IMG/VR virus record: IMGVR_UViG_3300036985_008405 | Location: 1-47,878 of that record | Origin: a virus | Strand: one strand, 5' to 3' | Length of the DNA: 47,878 nucleotides | Shown here: positions 24,979-32,069 of the stretch, piece by piece | Numbering within the stretch: position 1 is the stretch's first letter | How the letters are laid out: each line of letters begins with the position of its first letter | Position numbers and translations under genes: made by a program | The notes under the pieces: generated by a model | The model's database searches: none | What the model was told of the DNA's origin: nothing | The model's input: the letters and a program-made list of their open reading frames with translations, nothing else

Positions 24979-25857
24979 CTACTGGTTCGCGTTCAAACCG
25001 CGCTTGCGAAGGAGCTCTTGGAACTCCTGCGGATTCATCTTCTTCGCATCGAGCTGCGAGTTCGCGGCGGTCTGCTGGTTCACCGCGGCGGCGCGCGGGG
25101 CAGCAGGAGCGGACGCGGTGCCCGGCCCGGTGTTCGCGGGGCGGATCGTCTCCCCGAAGAGGTACGGCTTCGACGCGCGGAGCGAGCTGAAGAACGCCCC
25201 TTCATCGAAGGCGACGAGCTCCTCCTCCGACTTGTTCTCGAGCTCGCGGGTGAGCAGGCGAAGCGCGTAGTCGACGTCCTTCACGCCGCTGCCGACCGCC
25301 GTTTCACGCAGCGACATCTCTGCGTCCTTCGCGTCCAGCGACTCCTGCAACTGCGTCGTCTGGCTCAGCGTCTCGTTGTATTGCCTCTGGAACTGGTCGC
25401 GCTCGCGCGTCAGCTTCTCCATCTGGCGCTCGTACCGCGACAGCTCGCGACGAGCGTTCTTCACATCGAGGGCAGGGTCACCGTTGTCGGTGGGCTCCTG
25501 CGCGTACTGCGGCTGCTGGGCGGGCTGCTGCACCTGCCGCGGCTGCACCTGCTGCCCGCTCTGTCCACCAGCGCGCAACTGCGCGAGAGCGGCGGACAGC
25601 TCTTCGGCGTCACCGTAGCCGGCCTGCTGGGCCAGTGCGTTGAGCGCCTCGCTGCGACCCGACTCCCGGGCCTCGTCCTTGATCCGCTTCATCGCGGCGG
25701 TCGGGACCGTCATCGTGGTCGGCTCGCGCTGGACCGACTGGTCGTAGCGCGTCTGCGGCGCCTGCGCGGGCTGCTGCCCCTGCGCGGGCGGGGTGGAGCC
25801 CAACGGGCCTCCGACATCAACTGCTCCAACGGGTTCTGCAATCACTGGATCGGGCAT
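24979..25857 (-). CDS. Capsid scaffold protein
   Basis: This 292-residue protein has the usual scaffold layout. A Pro/Gln-rich disordered N-terminal third (many QQPAQ and PQ units) is followed by a long coiled coil at about residues 130-185 (ARRELSRYERQMEKLTRERD). Next comes the characteristic DVDYALRLLTRELENKSEEE with SLRASKPYLFG near residues 190-235. A basic C-terminal helix ends NPQEFQELLRKRGLNANQ, the type that docks onto capsid subunits. It lies directly upstream of the capsid gene. Confidence 0.8.
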   Translation of the reverse strand: MPDPVIAEPVGAVDVGGPLGSTPPAQGQQPAQAPQTRYDQSVQREPTTMTVPTAAMKRIKDEARESGRSEALNALAQQAGYGDAEELSAALAQLRAGGQSGQQVQPRQVQQPAQQPQYAQEPTDNGDPALDVKNARRELSRYERQMEKLTRERDQFQRQYNETLSQTTQLQESLDAKDAEMSLRETAVGSGVKDVDYALRLLTRELENKSEEELVAFDEGAFFSSLRASKPYLFGETIRPANTGPGTASAPAAPRAAAVNQQTAANSQLDAKKMNPQEFQELLRKRGLNANQ

Positions 25858-25930
25858 GGCTTCTTCCTCGTGCTGTCTCCGACTGATTCACCGCTTGTCG
25901 TCTGCGTGGTGAGGTGTCGAAAGCTGCGCC

Positions 25931-26014
25931 TGTAATTCCCGCCGACGCTGCGCGGTACGGTTGAACAGCAAAGAGGCGCTGGCGAAGGAACGCCAGCGCC
26001 TCGAGGGAATTACA
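25931..26014 (-). repeat. 10-bp inverted repeat flanking the scaffold-leader terminator
   Basis: TGTAATTCCC at 25931-25940 and GGGAATTACA at 26005-26014 are perfect inverted copies, 64 bases apart, with a 12-bp hairpin nested between them. The right copy includes the stop codon of the gene at 26010-26471. The arrangement could be an operator pair or an alternative RNA pairing that competes with the terminator. Confidence 0.6.
25965..26002 (-). terminator. Hairpin terminator upstream of the scaffold gene
   Basis: A perfect 12-bp stem (GAGGCGCTGGCG and its complement, arms 25991-26002 and 25973-25984, six-base loop) lies eight bases after the stop at 26010. The run after the stem is only TTTGCTGTT, so termination may be partial. 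Together with the terminator at 23390-23433 it brackets scaffold and capsid. A promoter for that pair would have to lie between 25858 and 25964; no convincing -35/-10 was found. Confidence 0.6.
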
Positions 26015-26471
26015 CCGCGCCGGGGGCGAAGCGGTCGGTCAGCAGCGCGTTCTTCGGGGCCGCGATGTAGCGGACGACCACGCGGGTCACGGTGTTCGGC
26101 AGGGTCACGCCGGTGATGGTGCCGACGCCCGTGAGGCCGGCGCCGGGGGCCGCGATGCCCTGCACCGAGCAGATGCCGACCGCGGTGTTCGCGCCGCCGG
26201 GGGGGAGCAGCGGGGTCGAGGCGCTGTTGCCCGGGAGGTAGTGGCCGACCGAGGCGGCGGTGCCCGACGAGATGACGTGCACGCTCTGGATGGCGAGCGC
26301 GCCCTCGGGGAGCAGGATGGCCGCGGCGGCGGTGATCACGCCCGAGTCCCACTCCTTCGCCTGCAGCATGTTGCCGAGGTCAACCTTGCGGAGCGCGTCC
26401 GCGATGTTGTCCGGGTCGGCCTTGGTGAGGACATCCTTCAGCGTGGGAACGGCAGTGGAAGTGGTCGGCAT
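26010..26471 (-). CDS. Head-associated protein, possible decoration protein
   Basis: The product has 153 residues (ATG 26471). A helical N-terminus (VPTLKDVLTKADPDNIADAL) precedes a beta-rich, Gly/Ala/Thr-rich body ending VRYIAAPKNALLTDRFAPGA. It sits immediately upstream of scaffold and capsid, where decoration or capsid-stabilising proteins are often encoded. No family was recognised. Confidence 0.6.
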   Translation of the reverse strand: MPTTSTAVPTLKDVLTKADPDNIADALRKVDLGNMLQAKEWDSGVITAAAAILLPEGALAIQSVHVISSGTAASVGHYLPGNSASTPLLPPGGANTAVGICSVQGIAAPGAGLTGVGTITGVTLPNTVTRVVVRYIAAPKNALLTDRFAPGAV

Positions 26472-26498
26472 CGATCTGCTCCTGCTTGGGGTGGGGTG

Positions 26499-26876
26499 TT
26501 ACGCCTTCTCCGCGAGGAAAACGCGAACGGTGGTATCCACACCGGCCACACGCGTCAAGGTGATCGCGGTGACGGGCACGGAGTCAGACATCAGAATGAG
26601 GTAGGTGTCGAATGCCACCACCTGCGCAGCGCCGGCCGCGCTCGTGATGCGCGCCTCGCACTTCCCGGTGGCCTTCAACAGGACGATGTGCGCGTTCAGC
26701 ACGCCACCGAACGGAACGGAAACGGCCGGGTCCGCGATGATCAGCAGCTCCGAGAGCTCCTTCGCCTTGATGCTCTTCGGCTCGTCAATGACCGCCTCGA
26801 GCGACGGCGCGAACGACAACGCGCTGCCCAGCGGGGTCACGGTGTAGCCACCGAGCAACTTGAACGCGTCAGCCAT
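26499..26876 (-). CDS. Head-region beta-rich protein, unknown role
   Basis: This 125-residue protein (ATG 26876, GAAGGTG upstream) is made largely of hydrophobic beta strands: AVSVPFGGVLNAHIVLLKAT, AAQVVAFDTYLILMS, VPVTAITLTRVAG. It has one Cys and no long helices. It could be a trimeric decoration or virion-surface protein like its neighbour. It is preceded by a hairpin at 26895-26932. Confidence 0.6.
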   Translation of the reverse strand: MADAFKLLGGYTVTPLGSALSFAPSLEAVIDEPKSIKAKELSELLIIADPAVSVPFGGVLNAHIVLLKATGKCEARITSAAGAAQVVAFDTYLILMSDSVPVTAITLTRVAGVDTTVRVFLAEKA

Positions 26877-26894
26877 TTCGCACCTTCAACTTGT

Positions 26895-26932
26895 CCCGCC
26901 CGCGACGTCGGAGGGTACCCATCGCGGGCGGG
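26895..26932 (-). promoter_or_regulatory. GC-rich hairpin without T-run
   Basis: An 11-bp perfect stem (arms 26922-26932 and 26895-26905, 16-base loop) fills the gap between the DPSPF gene and the gene starting at 26876. No T-run follows on the minus strand. It may stabilise or process the mRNA rather than terminate it. Confidence 0.45.
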
Positions 26933-26939
26933 CGGGGGC

Positions 26940-27140
26940 TTACTTCGAGCCCGACGAGGTGGGACCGAGGGTGAAGGGCGAGGGGTCGGTGCCCATCGGC
27001 ATCGAGGCGGTGCCCAGCTTCGACTCCTGATTCGTCTCGGCGTCGACGGCGTCCTTGTAGACGCCTCCGGCGCGCTCGAGCGCGCCTTTGGGGTCCGTCT
27101 CCGACTGCTTCGCCATCGCGTTCAGGTCAAGATCAGCCAT
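26940..27140 (-). CDS. Small acidic head-region protein with DPSPF motif
   Basis: This is a 66-residue protein starting at ATG 27140. It opens MADLDLNAMAKQSETDPKGA, has a short helix, and ends with TDPSPFTLGPTSSGSK. The DPSPF block is shared with the neighbouring genes at 27328 and, as DPKPF, at 27156. It is last in a run of four small genes placed before the capsid genes. No known family is recognised; capsid binding through the motif is a guess. Confidence 0.65.
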   Translation of the reverse strand: MADLDLNAMAKQSETDPKGALERAGGVYKDAVDAETNQESKLGTASMPMGTDPSPFTLGPTSSGSK

Positions 27141-27155
27141 TTGCGGTGCTCCTCT

Positions 27156-27317
27156 TCAGAAAGGCTTGGGGTCCAGCTTGGTGGCGGGGTTCGTGTCGGT
27201 CGGGTTCTTCTCCGCCGGCTTGTACGTCCCGTGCTTCGAGTCGTAGATCTCCACGACCGTCTTCTCTTCGCCGGCCGACTTCACCAGCTCGCTGTTGGGG
27301 GCGCTGTTCTCGGGCAT
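27156..27317 (-). CDS. 53-residue head-region protein ending DPKPF
   Basis: ATG at 27317 has an AAGAGAG ribosome site six bases upstream and opens 53 codons to TGA at 27156. The peptide is Lys/Glu/Pro/Asn-rich. It starts MPENSAPNSELVKSAGEEKT, passes VVEIYDSKHGTYKPAEKNP and ends ATKLDPKPF. The final DPKPF matches the DPSPF motif of its neighbours, and the tight spacing (10 bases to the gene above, 15 to the one below) supports it being real. Confidence 0.65.
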   Translation of the reverse strand: MPENSAPNSELVKSAGEEKTVVEIYDSKHGTYKPAEKNPTDTNPATKLDPKPF

Positions 27318-27327
27318 GGGCGCTCTC

Positions 27328-27558
27328 TTACTTCGAGGTGATCGAGAAAGGCGAGGGATCGAACTTCGCGCCGGACTCGGTGGGGGTCGTGGTGACGTTC
27401 TCGGAGTACTGGTCGTTCTTCAGACCGTTGCCGAGCGGGTGGCCGCCCTGATTGTTGTAGCCCTTCTGCTCCGCGAAGCCCTCGGCGTCCGCGCCGATGT
27501 CCTCCGCCTGCGTGCGCGAGGTGCGGCCACTCTGCGGACCTGTCGTGCCTTTGAACAT
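27328..27558 (-). CDS. 76-residue head-region protein with C-terminal DPSPF
   Basis: The ORF starts at ATG 27558 with GGAGA upstream. It is polar and probably disordered (GPQSGRTSRTQAEDIGADAE, then GGHPLGNGLKNDQYSENVTT). It ends GAKFDPSPFSITSK, the clearest copy of the motif. Its composition, with almost no hydrophobic core, suggests a flexible peptide that binds another protein. Function is unknown. Confidence 0.65.
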   Translation of the reverse strand: MFKGTTGPQSGRTSRTQAEDIGADAEGFAEQKGYNNQGGHPLGNGLKNDQYSENVTTTPTESGAKFDPSPFSITSK

Positions 27559-27567
27559 GGTGTCTCC

Positions 27568-27870
27568 TTACTTCTTGATGCGGAAAGGCGAGGTGAGACA
27601 GGCGCTGCCGCTCCAGTCCGAATCGAAGCCTTCGGGGGTCAGCAGCATCGTGCCTTCGATGGGCGCGGGGCGGGCGCGCGGGTCCACACCGCTGCCGCTC
27701 GAGTTGAACGGGTTGCCGAAGGCGCGTGACGACTCACGCACTTCGACGCCGGACGCGCTGTCCGCAAACGGCTCATCACGCGGAGGGGGCCACGGCTCCG
27801 ACGAGAGCTCGTACGGGTCACGCACCTTCTCGACCGTCGGGGACTTGGGGTTGAAGAGTTGAATCGTCAT
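27568..27870 (-). CDS. 100-residue Pro/Ser-rich head-region protein ending SPFRIKK
   Basis: The protein starts at ATG 27870. It is Pro-, Ser- and Asp-rich with ELSSEPWPPPRDEPFADSAS and a C-terminus GSACLTSPFRIKK. That end is a divergent form of the DPSPF tail of the three following genes. It is the first member of this four-gene run. No catalytic or membrane feature is seen. Confidence 0.6.
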   Translation of the reverse strand: MTIQLFNPKSPTVEKVRDPYELSSEPWPPPRDEPFADSASGVEVRESSRAFGNPFNSSGSGVDPRARPAPIEGTMLLTPEGFDSDWSGSACLTSPFRIKK

Positions 27871-27917
27871 CGCGTTTCGATAGTAGGGCCGCGTTCACGA
27901 GGAACGCAAGCGGCTGC

Positions 27918-28373
27918 TCAGTTGCCGCCGTCGGGCGGACGAGTCAGCGCGGTGGTGCCCTGCTGGTACTTCCCGGTGAGCACCGTGTTGATGAGGAACT
28001 CGAAACGCTTGCCGTCGCGCTCCTCCTTCAACGCCGCCTGCTGCTGCACCTCCGCGATGTCCGCCTTCAACTCCGCGACACGCGCATCGAGGTTCGCTTG
28101 CTGCGCGGCGGAGGACCGCTTCAACGCCTCCGTCTGCTTCTCCTCCGAGGCCTTGATGATCGGCTCGACGCGCTTTTGTGCGACCGCGCCGACCCACCCC
28201 TCGGCGTGCGCGGTGCTGATGATGGCGCCGATGCCGCCGACGAAGAGCAGCACCAGCGTCATCAGCGCCTCCCGCTTGAAGATGCGGTCGGGAATCAGCT
28301 TCACCGCGTCAGCGACCGTCAGGGACTTCTTCTCACCGGCAGGCTCAACAGAGGAGTCGTGCAAGTCGCTCAT
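27918..28373 (-). CDS. Membrane-anchored coiled-coil protein
   Basis: This 151-residue protein starts at ATG 28373. Residues 1-36 are charged and helical, residues 37-54 form a single membrane span (LMTLVLLFVGGIGAIIST), and residues 66-120 form a long charged coiled coil rich in Ala, Gln, Glu and Lys. The C-terminus is Thr/Pro-rich. The topology resembles an inner-membrane spanin (Rz-like) or a single-span holin, but no outer-membrane partner gene or endolysin is visible and it lies among head genes. It may equally be an ejected virion protein. Confidence 0.6.
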   Translation of the reverse strand: MSDLHDSSVEPAGEKKSLTVADAVKLIPDRIFKREALMTLVLLFVGGIGAIISTAHAEGWVGAVAQKRVEPIIKASEEKQTEALKRSSAAQQANLDARVAELKADIAEVQQQAALKEERDGKRFEFLINTVLTGKYQQGTTALTRPPDGGN

Positions 28374-28409
28374 GGGTCACCCGGTATCCCCCATCTTGGG
28401 GAGGCCTGT

Positions 28410-28706
28410 CTAGTCCTTGACGTAGACCTTCTCTCCGCTCTCGCTCATGAAATACTTACCGCCTCGCGCGCCGGTTTCAATGGCGTGTTTCTCCGCGCGG
28501 TCAAGTGCCTTCACCGTCGCCTGTGCACGCAGGTTGTCGCCTTGCTTCGAGAGGCGCGACTTCGTCTGCGCCTCCTTCGATGCCGACGCGGCGGACGCGC
28601 GCTCCTGCGCGCGCATCTTCATCGCGCGACCGAACGCCGCGAGGGTGTAGAGCCCATCCGGTTGTGCGTACCTCGACTTGAGCCGTTCGTACCCTGCGGA
28701 GTCCAT
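28410..28706 (-). CDS. Small basic helical protein with C-terminal Gly-rich tag
   Basis: The protein has 98 residues (ATG 28706). A basic, Ala/Ser-rich helix covers residues 20-72. The last 24 residues (IETGARGGKYFMSESGEKVY then VKD) match the C-terminus of the next upstream gene and the N-terminus of the plus-strand Zeta-type protein. The tag looks like a beta hairpin, TG[AP][KR]GG then SG.K.Y. A virion or capsid-docking role for the tag is inferred. Confidence 0.7.
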   Translation of the reverse strand: MDSAGYERLKSRYAQPDGLYTLAAFGRAMKMRAQERASAASASKEAQTKSRLSKQGDNLRAQATVKALDRAEKHAIETGARGGKYFMSESGEKVYVKD

Positions 28707-28718
28707 CGCGCGTTCCCC

Positions 28719-30617
28719 TTACTTCCCACCGATGTAGCGCTTGCTGCCGCTCGCGGTCAGGATGTACTGCCCGCCCTTCGCGCCCGTCTGGACAGACTTC
28801 GACGCCTTGTTCGCGGCTGCTGCGGCCTGCCCGCTTTCTGCGGCGGAACCCGTCTCGAATTTCTTCGCGGCGTCGCGATGCAGCTTCGCCGCATCGGCAT
28901 GACTCCCCTGAGCGCCCGCACCGAGGTTCCTATTCCTCGCCTGAGCGGCGTGCTCCTTCGCCTGAGCAGCGTGGAAGTCAACCGACGCCTGCCGGGACAT
29001 CGGGGCGCCCTTCTTCGCCTGCGCCAGACGCGCGAGGGGGTTCTGCGACTTGCCGCCGAGCACCGTCGCCACGCCCTTCTCGTTCAGCATCGACTCCCCC
29101 GACTTGGCGCGGTCCCGCATCGCCCCGACGAGGCGATCCGCCATTCCCATCGCGGCTGCCGCCTTCGGGCCGATGGGGGAGGCATTCTCGTTCGGCTTGC
29201 CGATGATCCCACTCCCACGGCGCTCCGGGTCCAAGTCGCTGTCCTTCTCTTCCCGCGCGGGACGCATGCCGGCATTCGCCGTGGCGGTACGTGCCGACTT
29301 GGACGCGGCGTCACTGGGATTCTCTGCCGCCCGCGCATGCGCGGCCGCCGCCATCGCGTGCCGCCCCGCGACGGGATGGCCCTCACCATGCTCTTTCGAC
29401 AGGCGGGCCGCCTCCGCCACATGGCGCTCTGCGGACGTCGCGTGCTCCGAAGCCTGCTTTGCCGCAGCGACCTTCGCCGCATCGCCGGGGTTCTTCGCAG
29501 CCGCCTCATGCAGCTTCGCGGCGCTCTCATGCCCACGCGCGACACGCCACTTCGCCTTCGCGTCCTCGACGTCCTTCTGGCTCAGGCCGGACCAGTGCTC
29601 GTCCTCCATCACACCGCCGGCGTAGTCATGCTTCGCGTGGAAGTCATCGCTCGCCGCGGTGTGCTTCGCGGCAGCGGCGATGTGCTCATCGCGCCCATCC
29701 TCGTGCTTGGTGATGGCGGCCGACGCTTTCTTCATCGCCTCCTTGCCGGCAGCACGCTCCTCCGGGGTGCTGCCGTACTTCATCCGAGCGACGCCGTCGG
29801 CGTGCTTGTCGAGGTGCTTCTCGAGCTCACGGTCAGCACCGCTGCTCCGCTTCGCCTTCGCATCCTTCTGCGCCCGTTCCTGCCCCTCGAGGATGGCCAC
29901 ATGCGTGGCGTGGTCCCCTTCTGCGAGACCGTCCCAGAACTCCTCGTCCTCGTAATCGAAGGTGCCGGCCTTGCCGTGCTCCACCGTCTCCGCTTCCGAC
30001 GTGGCACCGTGCGCCTCGCGCGAGAGCTTCTCCGCGTCCTTGCCGCCAGAGGCATGGGCTTCAGCGGCGGCGGCGTGCTTCTTCGACGCGGCATCGAAGC
30101 GCTCGGCGCGCTTGGGGTCGAAGTCGCTTCCCTTCTTCCGCTCATGCGCCGCGCGGTCGCGCATCCCCTTCGCGATGTTCGCGTGCAGCTTCGCCGTGTC
30201 GCTCGGCTTGAACGACTCGTCGCGGTAATCGCTCGAGTCCCCTTCGGGGGCCTTGGGCATCTCTTCCACCGGGCCTGACCCGCGATCGCCGCCAGAGCTC
30301 GACTTCGACTTCGCCTTCTTCAACCTCGCCAGCGGATTGCCCTTCATGCGGGACTCCTTTGCCATCTGCTTCAGTTCGGCGACCTCATCCGGGTCACTGT
30401 TCGGCTCGTTCTCTGCCTGCTTGATGACGTTGCGCTCGTGCCGCTCAATCGAGCGCGCGTCCTCATCAGCCGAGACGCCCGGAGGCTTCACCCCGCGGGC
30501 GCGGTTCCTCGCGACGATGCTGTCGAGCTTCGCCTGCGCGGCGGCCAGCTTGTCCTTCGCAGCGGCGTGCCGGACGAGCGCGTTGTCCAGCGTCTTGAAC
30601 GTCTTCTTCAGGGCCAT
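28719..30617 (-). CDS. Large His/Ala/Lys-rich helical head-region protein with Gly-rich tag
   Basis: This 632-residue protein starts at ATG 30617. It consists mostly of helical segments with repeated H-x2-3-A-A spacing (AAKLHEAAAKNPGDAAK, SAERHVAEAARLSKEHGEGH, GRHAMAAAAHARAAE), so His occurs at a very high rate. Two similar basic motifs, NPLARLKKAKSK near residue 93 and NPLARLAQAKKG near residue 525, flank the repeats. The last 27 residues carry VQTGAKGGQYILTASGSKRY followed by IGGK. No enzyme motif is present. It is probably a structural or internal head protein that may contact DNA or capsid through its many basic residues. Confidence 0.65.
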   Translation of the reverse strand: MALKKTFKTLDNALVRHAAAKDKLAAAQAKLDSIVARNRARGVKPPGVSADEDARSIERHERNVIKQAENEPNSDPDEVAELKQMAKESRMKGNPLARLKKAKSKSSSGGDRGSGPVEEMPKAPEGDSSDYRDESFKPSDTAKLHANIAKGMRDRAAHERKKGSDFDPKRAERFDAASKKHAAAAEAHASGGKDAEKLSREAHGATSEAETVEHGKAGTFDYEDEEFWDGLAEGDHATHVAILEGQERAQKDAKAKRSSGADRELEKHLDKHADGVARMKYGSTPEERAAGKEAMKKASAAITKHEDGRDEHIAAAAKHTAASDDFHAKHDYAGGVMEDEHWSGLSQKDVEDAKAKWRVARGHESAAKLHEAAAKNPGDAAKVAAAKQASEHATSAERHVAEAARLSKEHGEGHPVAGRHAMAAAAHARAAENPSDAASKSARTATANAGMRPAREEKDSDLDPERRGSGIIGKPNENASPIGPKAAAAMGMADRLVGAMRDRAKSGESMLNEKGVATVLGGKSQNPLARLAQAKKGAPMSRQASVDFHAAQAKEHAAQARNRNLGAGAQGSHADAAKLHRDAAKKFETGSAAESGQAAAAANKASKSVQTGAKGGQYILTASGSKRYIGGK

Positions 30618-30618
30618 G

Positions 30619-31701
30619 TCACATCACCCCGCCGCGCGGCTGCGCGTTCGGAAGAGCGGGCTTCGGCTTCGGAGGAGCTGCAGCGCCGGGGACGGCGGCC
30701 GCCACGTTGCCACCCATCGCCTTGTAGACGTGGGCCACGACGTCGTAGGGCTTCTGGTGGCTCGCCCACGTCGGCCCGACAGCCTGCTTCGCCTGCGCCC
30801 AGAGGTCCGCGTCGGGAGCCCACTGCGGCGGGTCCCCATCGCGGGTCGGGTCGTACGCGGCGAGCAGCGGGGCCAGCGCCGGGTCGGGCGCGGTAGCCGC
30901 CTGCTGAACGGCCTGCTCGACGAGCTCAACAGCGGGGCTCTCCCCCGCCTCGTGCACCGCGCTCTCGCCGGGCTCGGGCTCCTGCTTGCCCTCCATCGGA
31001 CTCGGGGGGCGCGCTGCCGGAGGAGCCGCCTTCGCCGCCGGAGGGGCCGCGGGGGCAGGCGGGGCCGCCGGCTTGCCTCCGACCGGGTGCGTCTTCGCCT
31101 TCGCAGCGGCCAGCTTGCCGGCCGCGTCACGCACGTCCTCCGCGCCGATCTTCTCGACGCCGTCCGCCTTGGGGGCGGCCTCGCCCTCGGGAGCCGCGCC
31201 TTCCTCGAGGCCGGCCACCGGCCCGCCCATCGAGCGGTAGAGGTAGGCGACCACGGCCAGCGGCTCGTCGTAGCGGTCTTCGTCGAGCGCGCCGATGCCC
31301 ACGGCCTGCAGCGCGGCCTGCCACTTCTGCGGGTCGGTCGCCCACGCTGGGGCGTCGATGCCGCCGGCCTTGTACATCTCGGGCAGCAGCTCCTCGAGGG
31401 CCGGGTCAGCCGCCGACTCCGCGGCCTGCGCCGCCGCCTCCACCATCGAGGCCATGTCCTGCTGCGGTGCACCGGGGGCTCCGCCGGGCCGAGGCGCGGC
31501 AGGCTTCGGGGCCGGAGGCTTCACCGCGACGGGCGCGGCAGGGGCAGCGCCCGTCGCGGCCGCCACAGGGGCAGGCGCGGGCGCGAGGGGCGCGCCGGGG
31601 GCCGGAGGCGCCCCCTTCTTCTTCAGCGCGAGCGCAGGAGGTACCGCTGGCGTCTTCTGCTTCTTCGAGAACGCACTCAGCTTGTTCGGATCGAGGGCCA
31701 T
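30619..31701 (-). CDS. Ala/Pro-rich head protein with duplicated domain
   Basis: The ORF starts at ATG 31701 with GGAGGA upstream (a longer frame to 31737 lacks a good site), giving 360 residues. Long Ala/Pro linkers, likely extended, separate two copies of a 60-65-residue domain at about residues 99-163 and 273-334. Each copy has DPALxxLL, then a Trp before two or three helical turns, AVG, and VVAxxYxxMGG. The N-terminus MALDPNKLSAFSKKQKT is basic. The domain is not one I recognise. The layout suggests a flexible two-headed adaptor in the head. Confidence 0.65.
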   Translation of the reverse strand: MALDPNKLSAFSKKQKTPAVPPALALKKKGAPPAPGAPLAPAPAPVAAATGAAPAAPVAVKPPAPKPAAPRPGGAPGAPQQDMASMVEAAAQAAESAADPALEELLPEMYKAGGIDAPAWATDPQKWQAALQAVGIGALDEDRYDEPLAVVAYLYRSMGGPVAGLEEGAAPEGEAAPKADGVEKIGAEDVRDAAGKLAAAKAKTHPVGGKPAAPPAPAAPPAAKAAPPAARPPSPMEGKQEPEPGESAVHEAGESPAVELVEQAVQQAATAPDPALAPLLAAYDPTRDGDPPQWAPDADLWAQAKQAVGPTWASHQKPYDVVAHVYKAMGGNVAAAVPGAAAPPKPKPALPNAQPRGGVM

Positions 31702-31733
31702 GCAAAATCCTCCGCCTGCAGAAGTAGCACAGC

Positions 31734-32069
31734 TCAATTACGCTGTCGCTTCGTGAACGCCGTCAAGCGGCGAGCGCGAAGCATGGCGTCGGCGTCGGAA
31801 ACTGCGGGCTTGCCATCTTCCCCGCCGTAGTCCCACGAATCCTTGTCGACCTCATCGAGCGTCTTGTCCGCGCACTCCGCGAGATCGCTGGTGGAGAGCT
31901 CACCCATCGTGAAGCGCAGGTGGTCAATGGCGCGCGTCACTTCCTCGTCGCCGGGGTCGAGCGCGCGAAGCGCCGAAATCGCTTGCTCAATTGCTTCCGC
32001 AGGGGCGCCTTCCAAGATGAGCGAGTCGGCCTGCATGATCAACGGAGCCATTTTCGAGAACGGAATCAT
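31734..32069 (-). CDS. Acidic helical protein, head region
   Basis: The product has 111 residues and starts at ATG 32069, overlapping the TGA of the protease-like gene (ATGA). It is acidic and helical with ADSLILEGAPAEAIEQAISA and TRAIDHLRFTMGELSTSDLA, ending in a basic TKRQRN. Translational coupling to the upstream gene suggests a partner role. No family is recognised. Confidence 0.6.
   Translation of the reverse strand: MIPFSKMAPLIMQADSLILEGAPAEAIEQAISALRALDPGDEEVTRAIDHLRFTMGELSTSDLAECADKTLDEVDKDSWDYGGEDGKPAVSDADAMLRARRLTAFTKRQRN

Noticed and set aside
27871-27917. Hairpin GCGTTC/GAACGC in the gap after the membrane protein gene
   Set aside because: A six-base-pair stem without a T-run; too small to call in GC-rich DNA.
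28098-30278. 726-codon plus-strand open frame opposite the His/Ala-rich head protein
   Set aside because: Arg/Leu-rich low-complexity translation with no domain; the minus frame has clear motifs and operon context.
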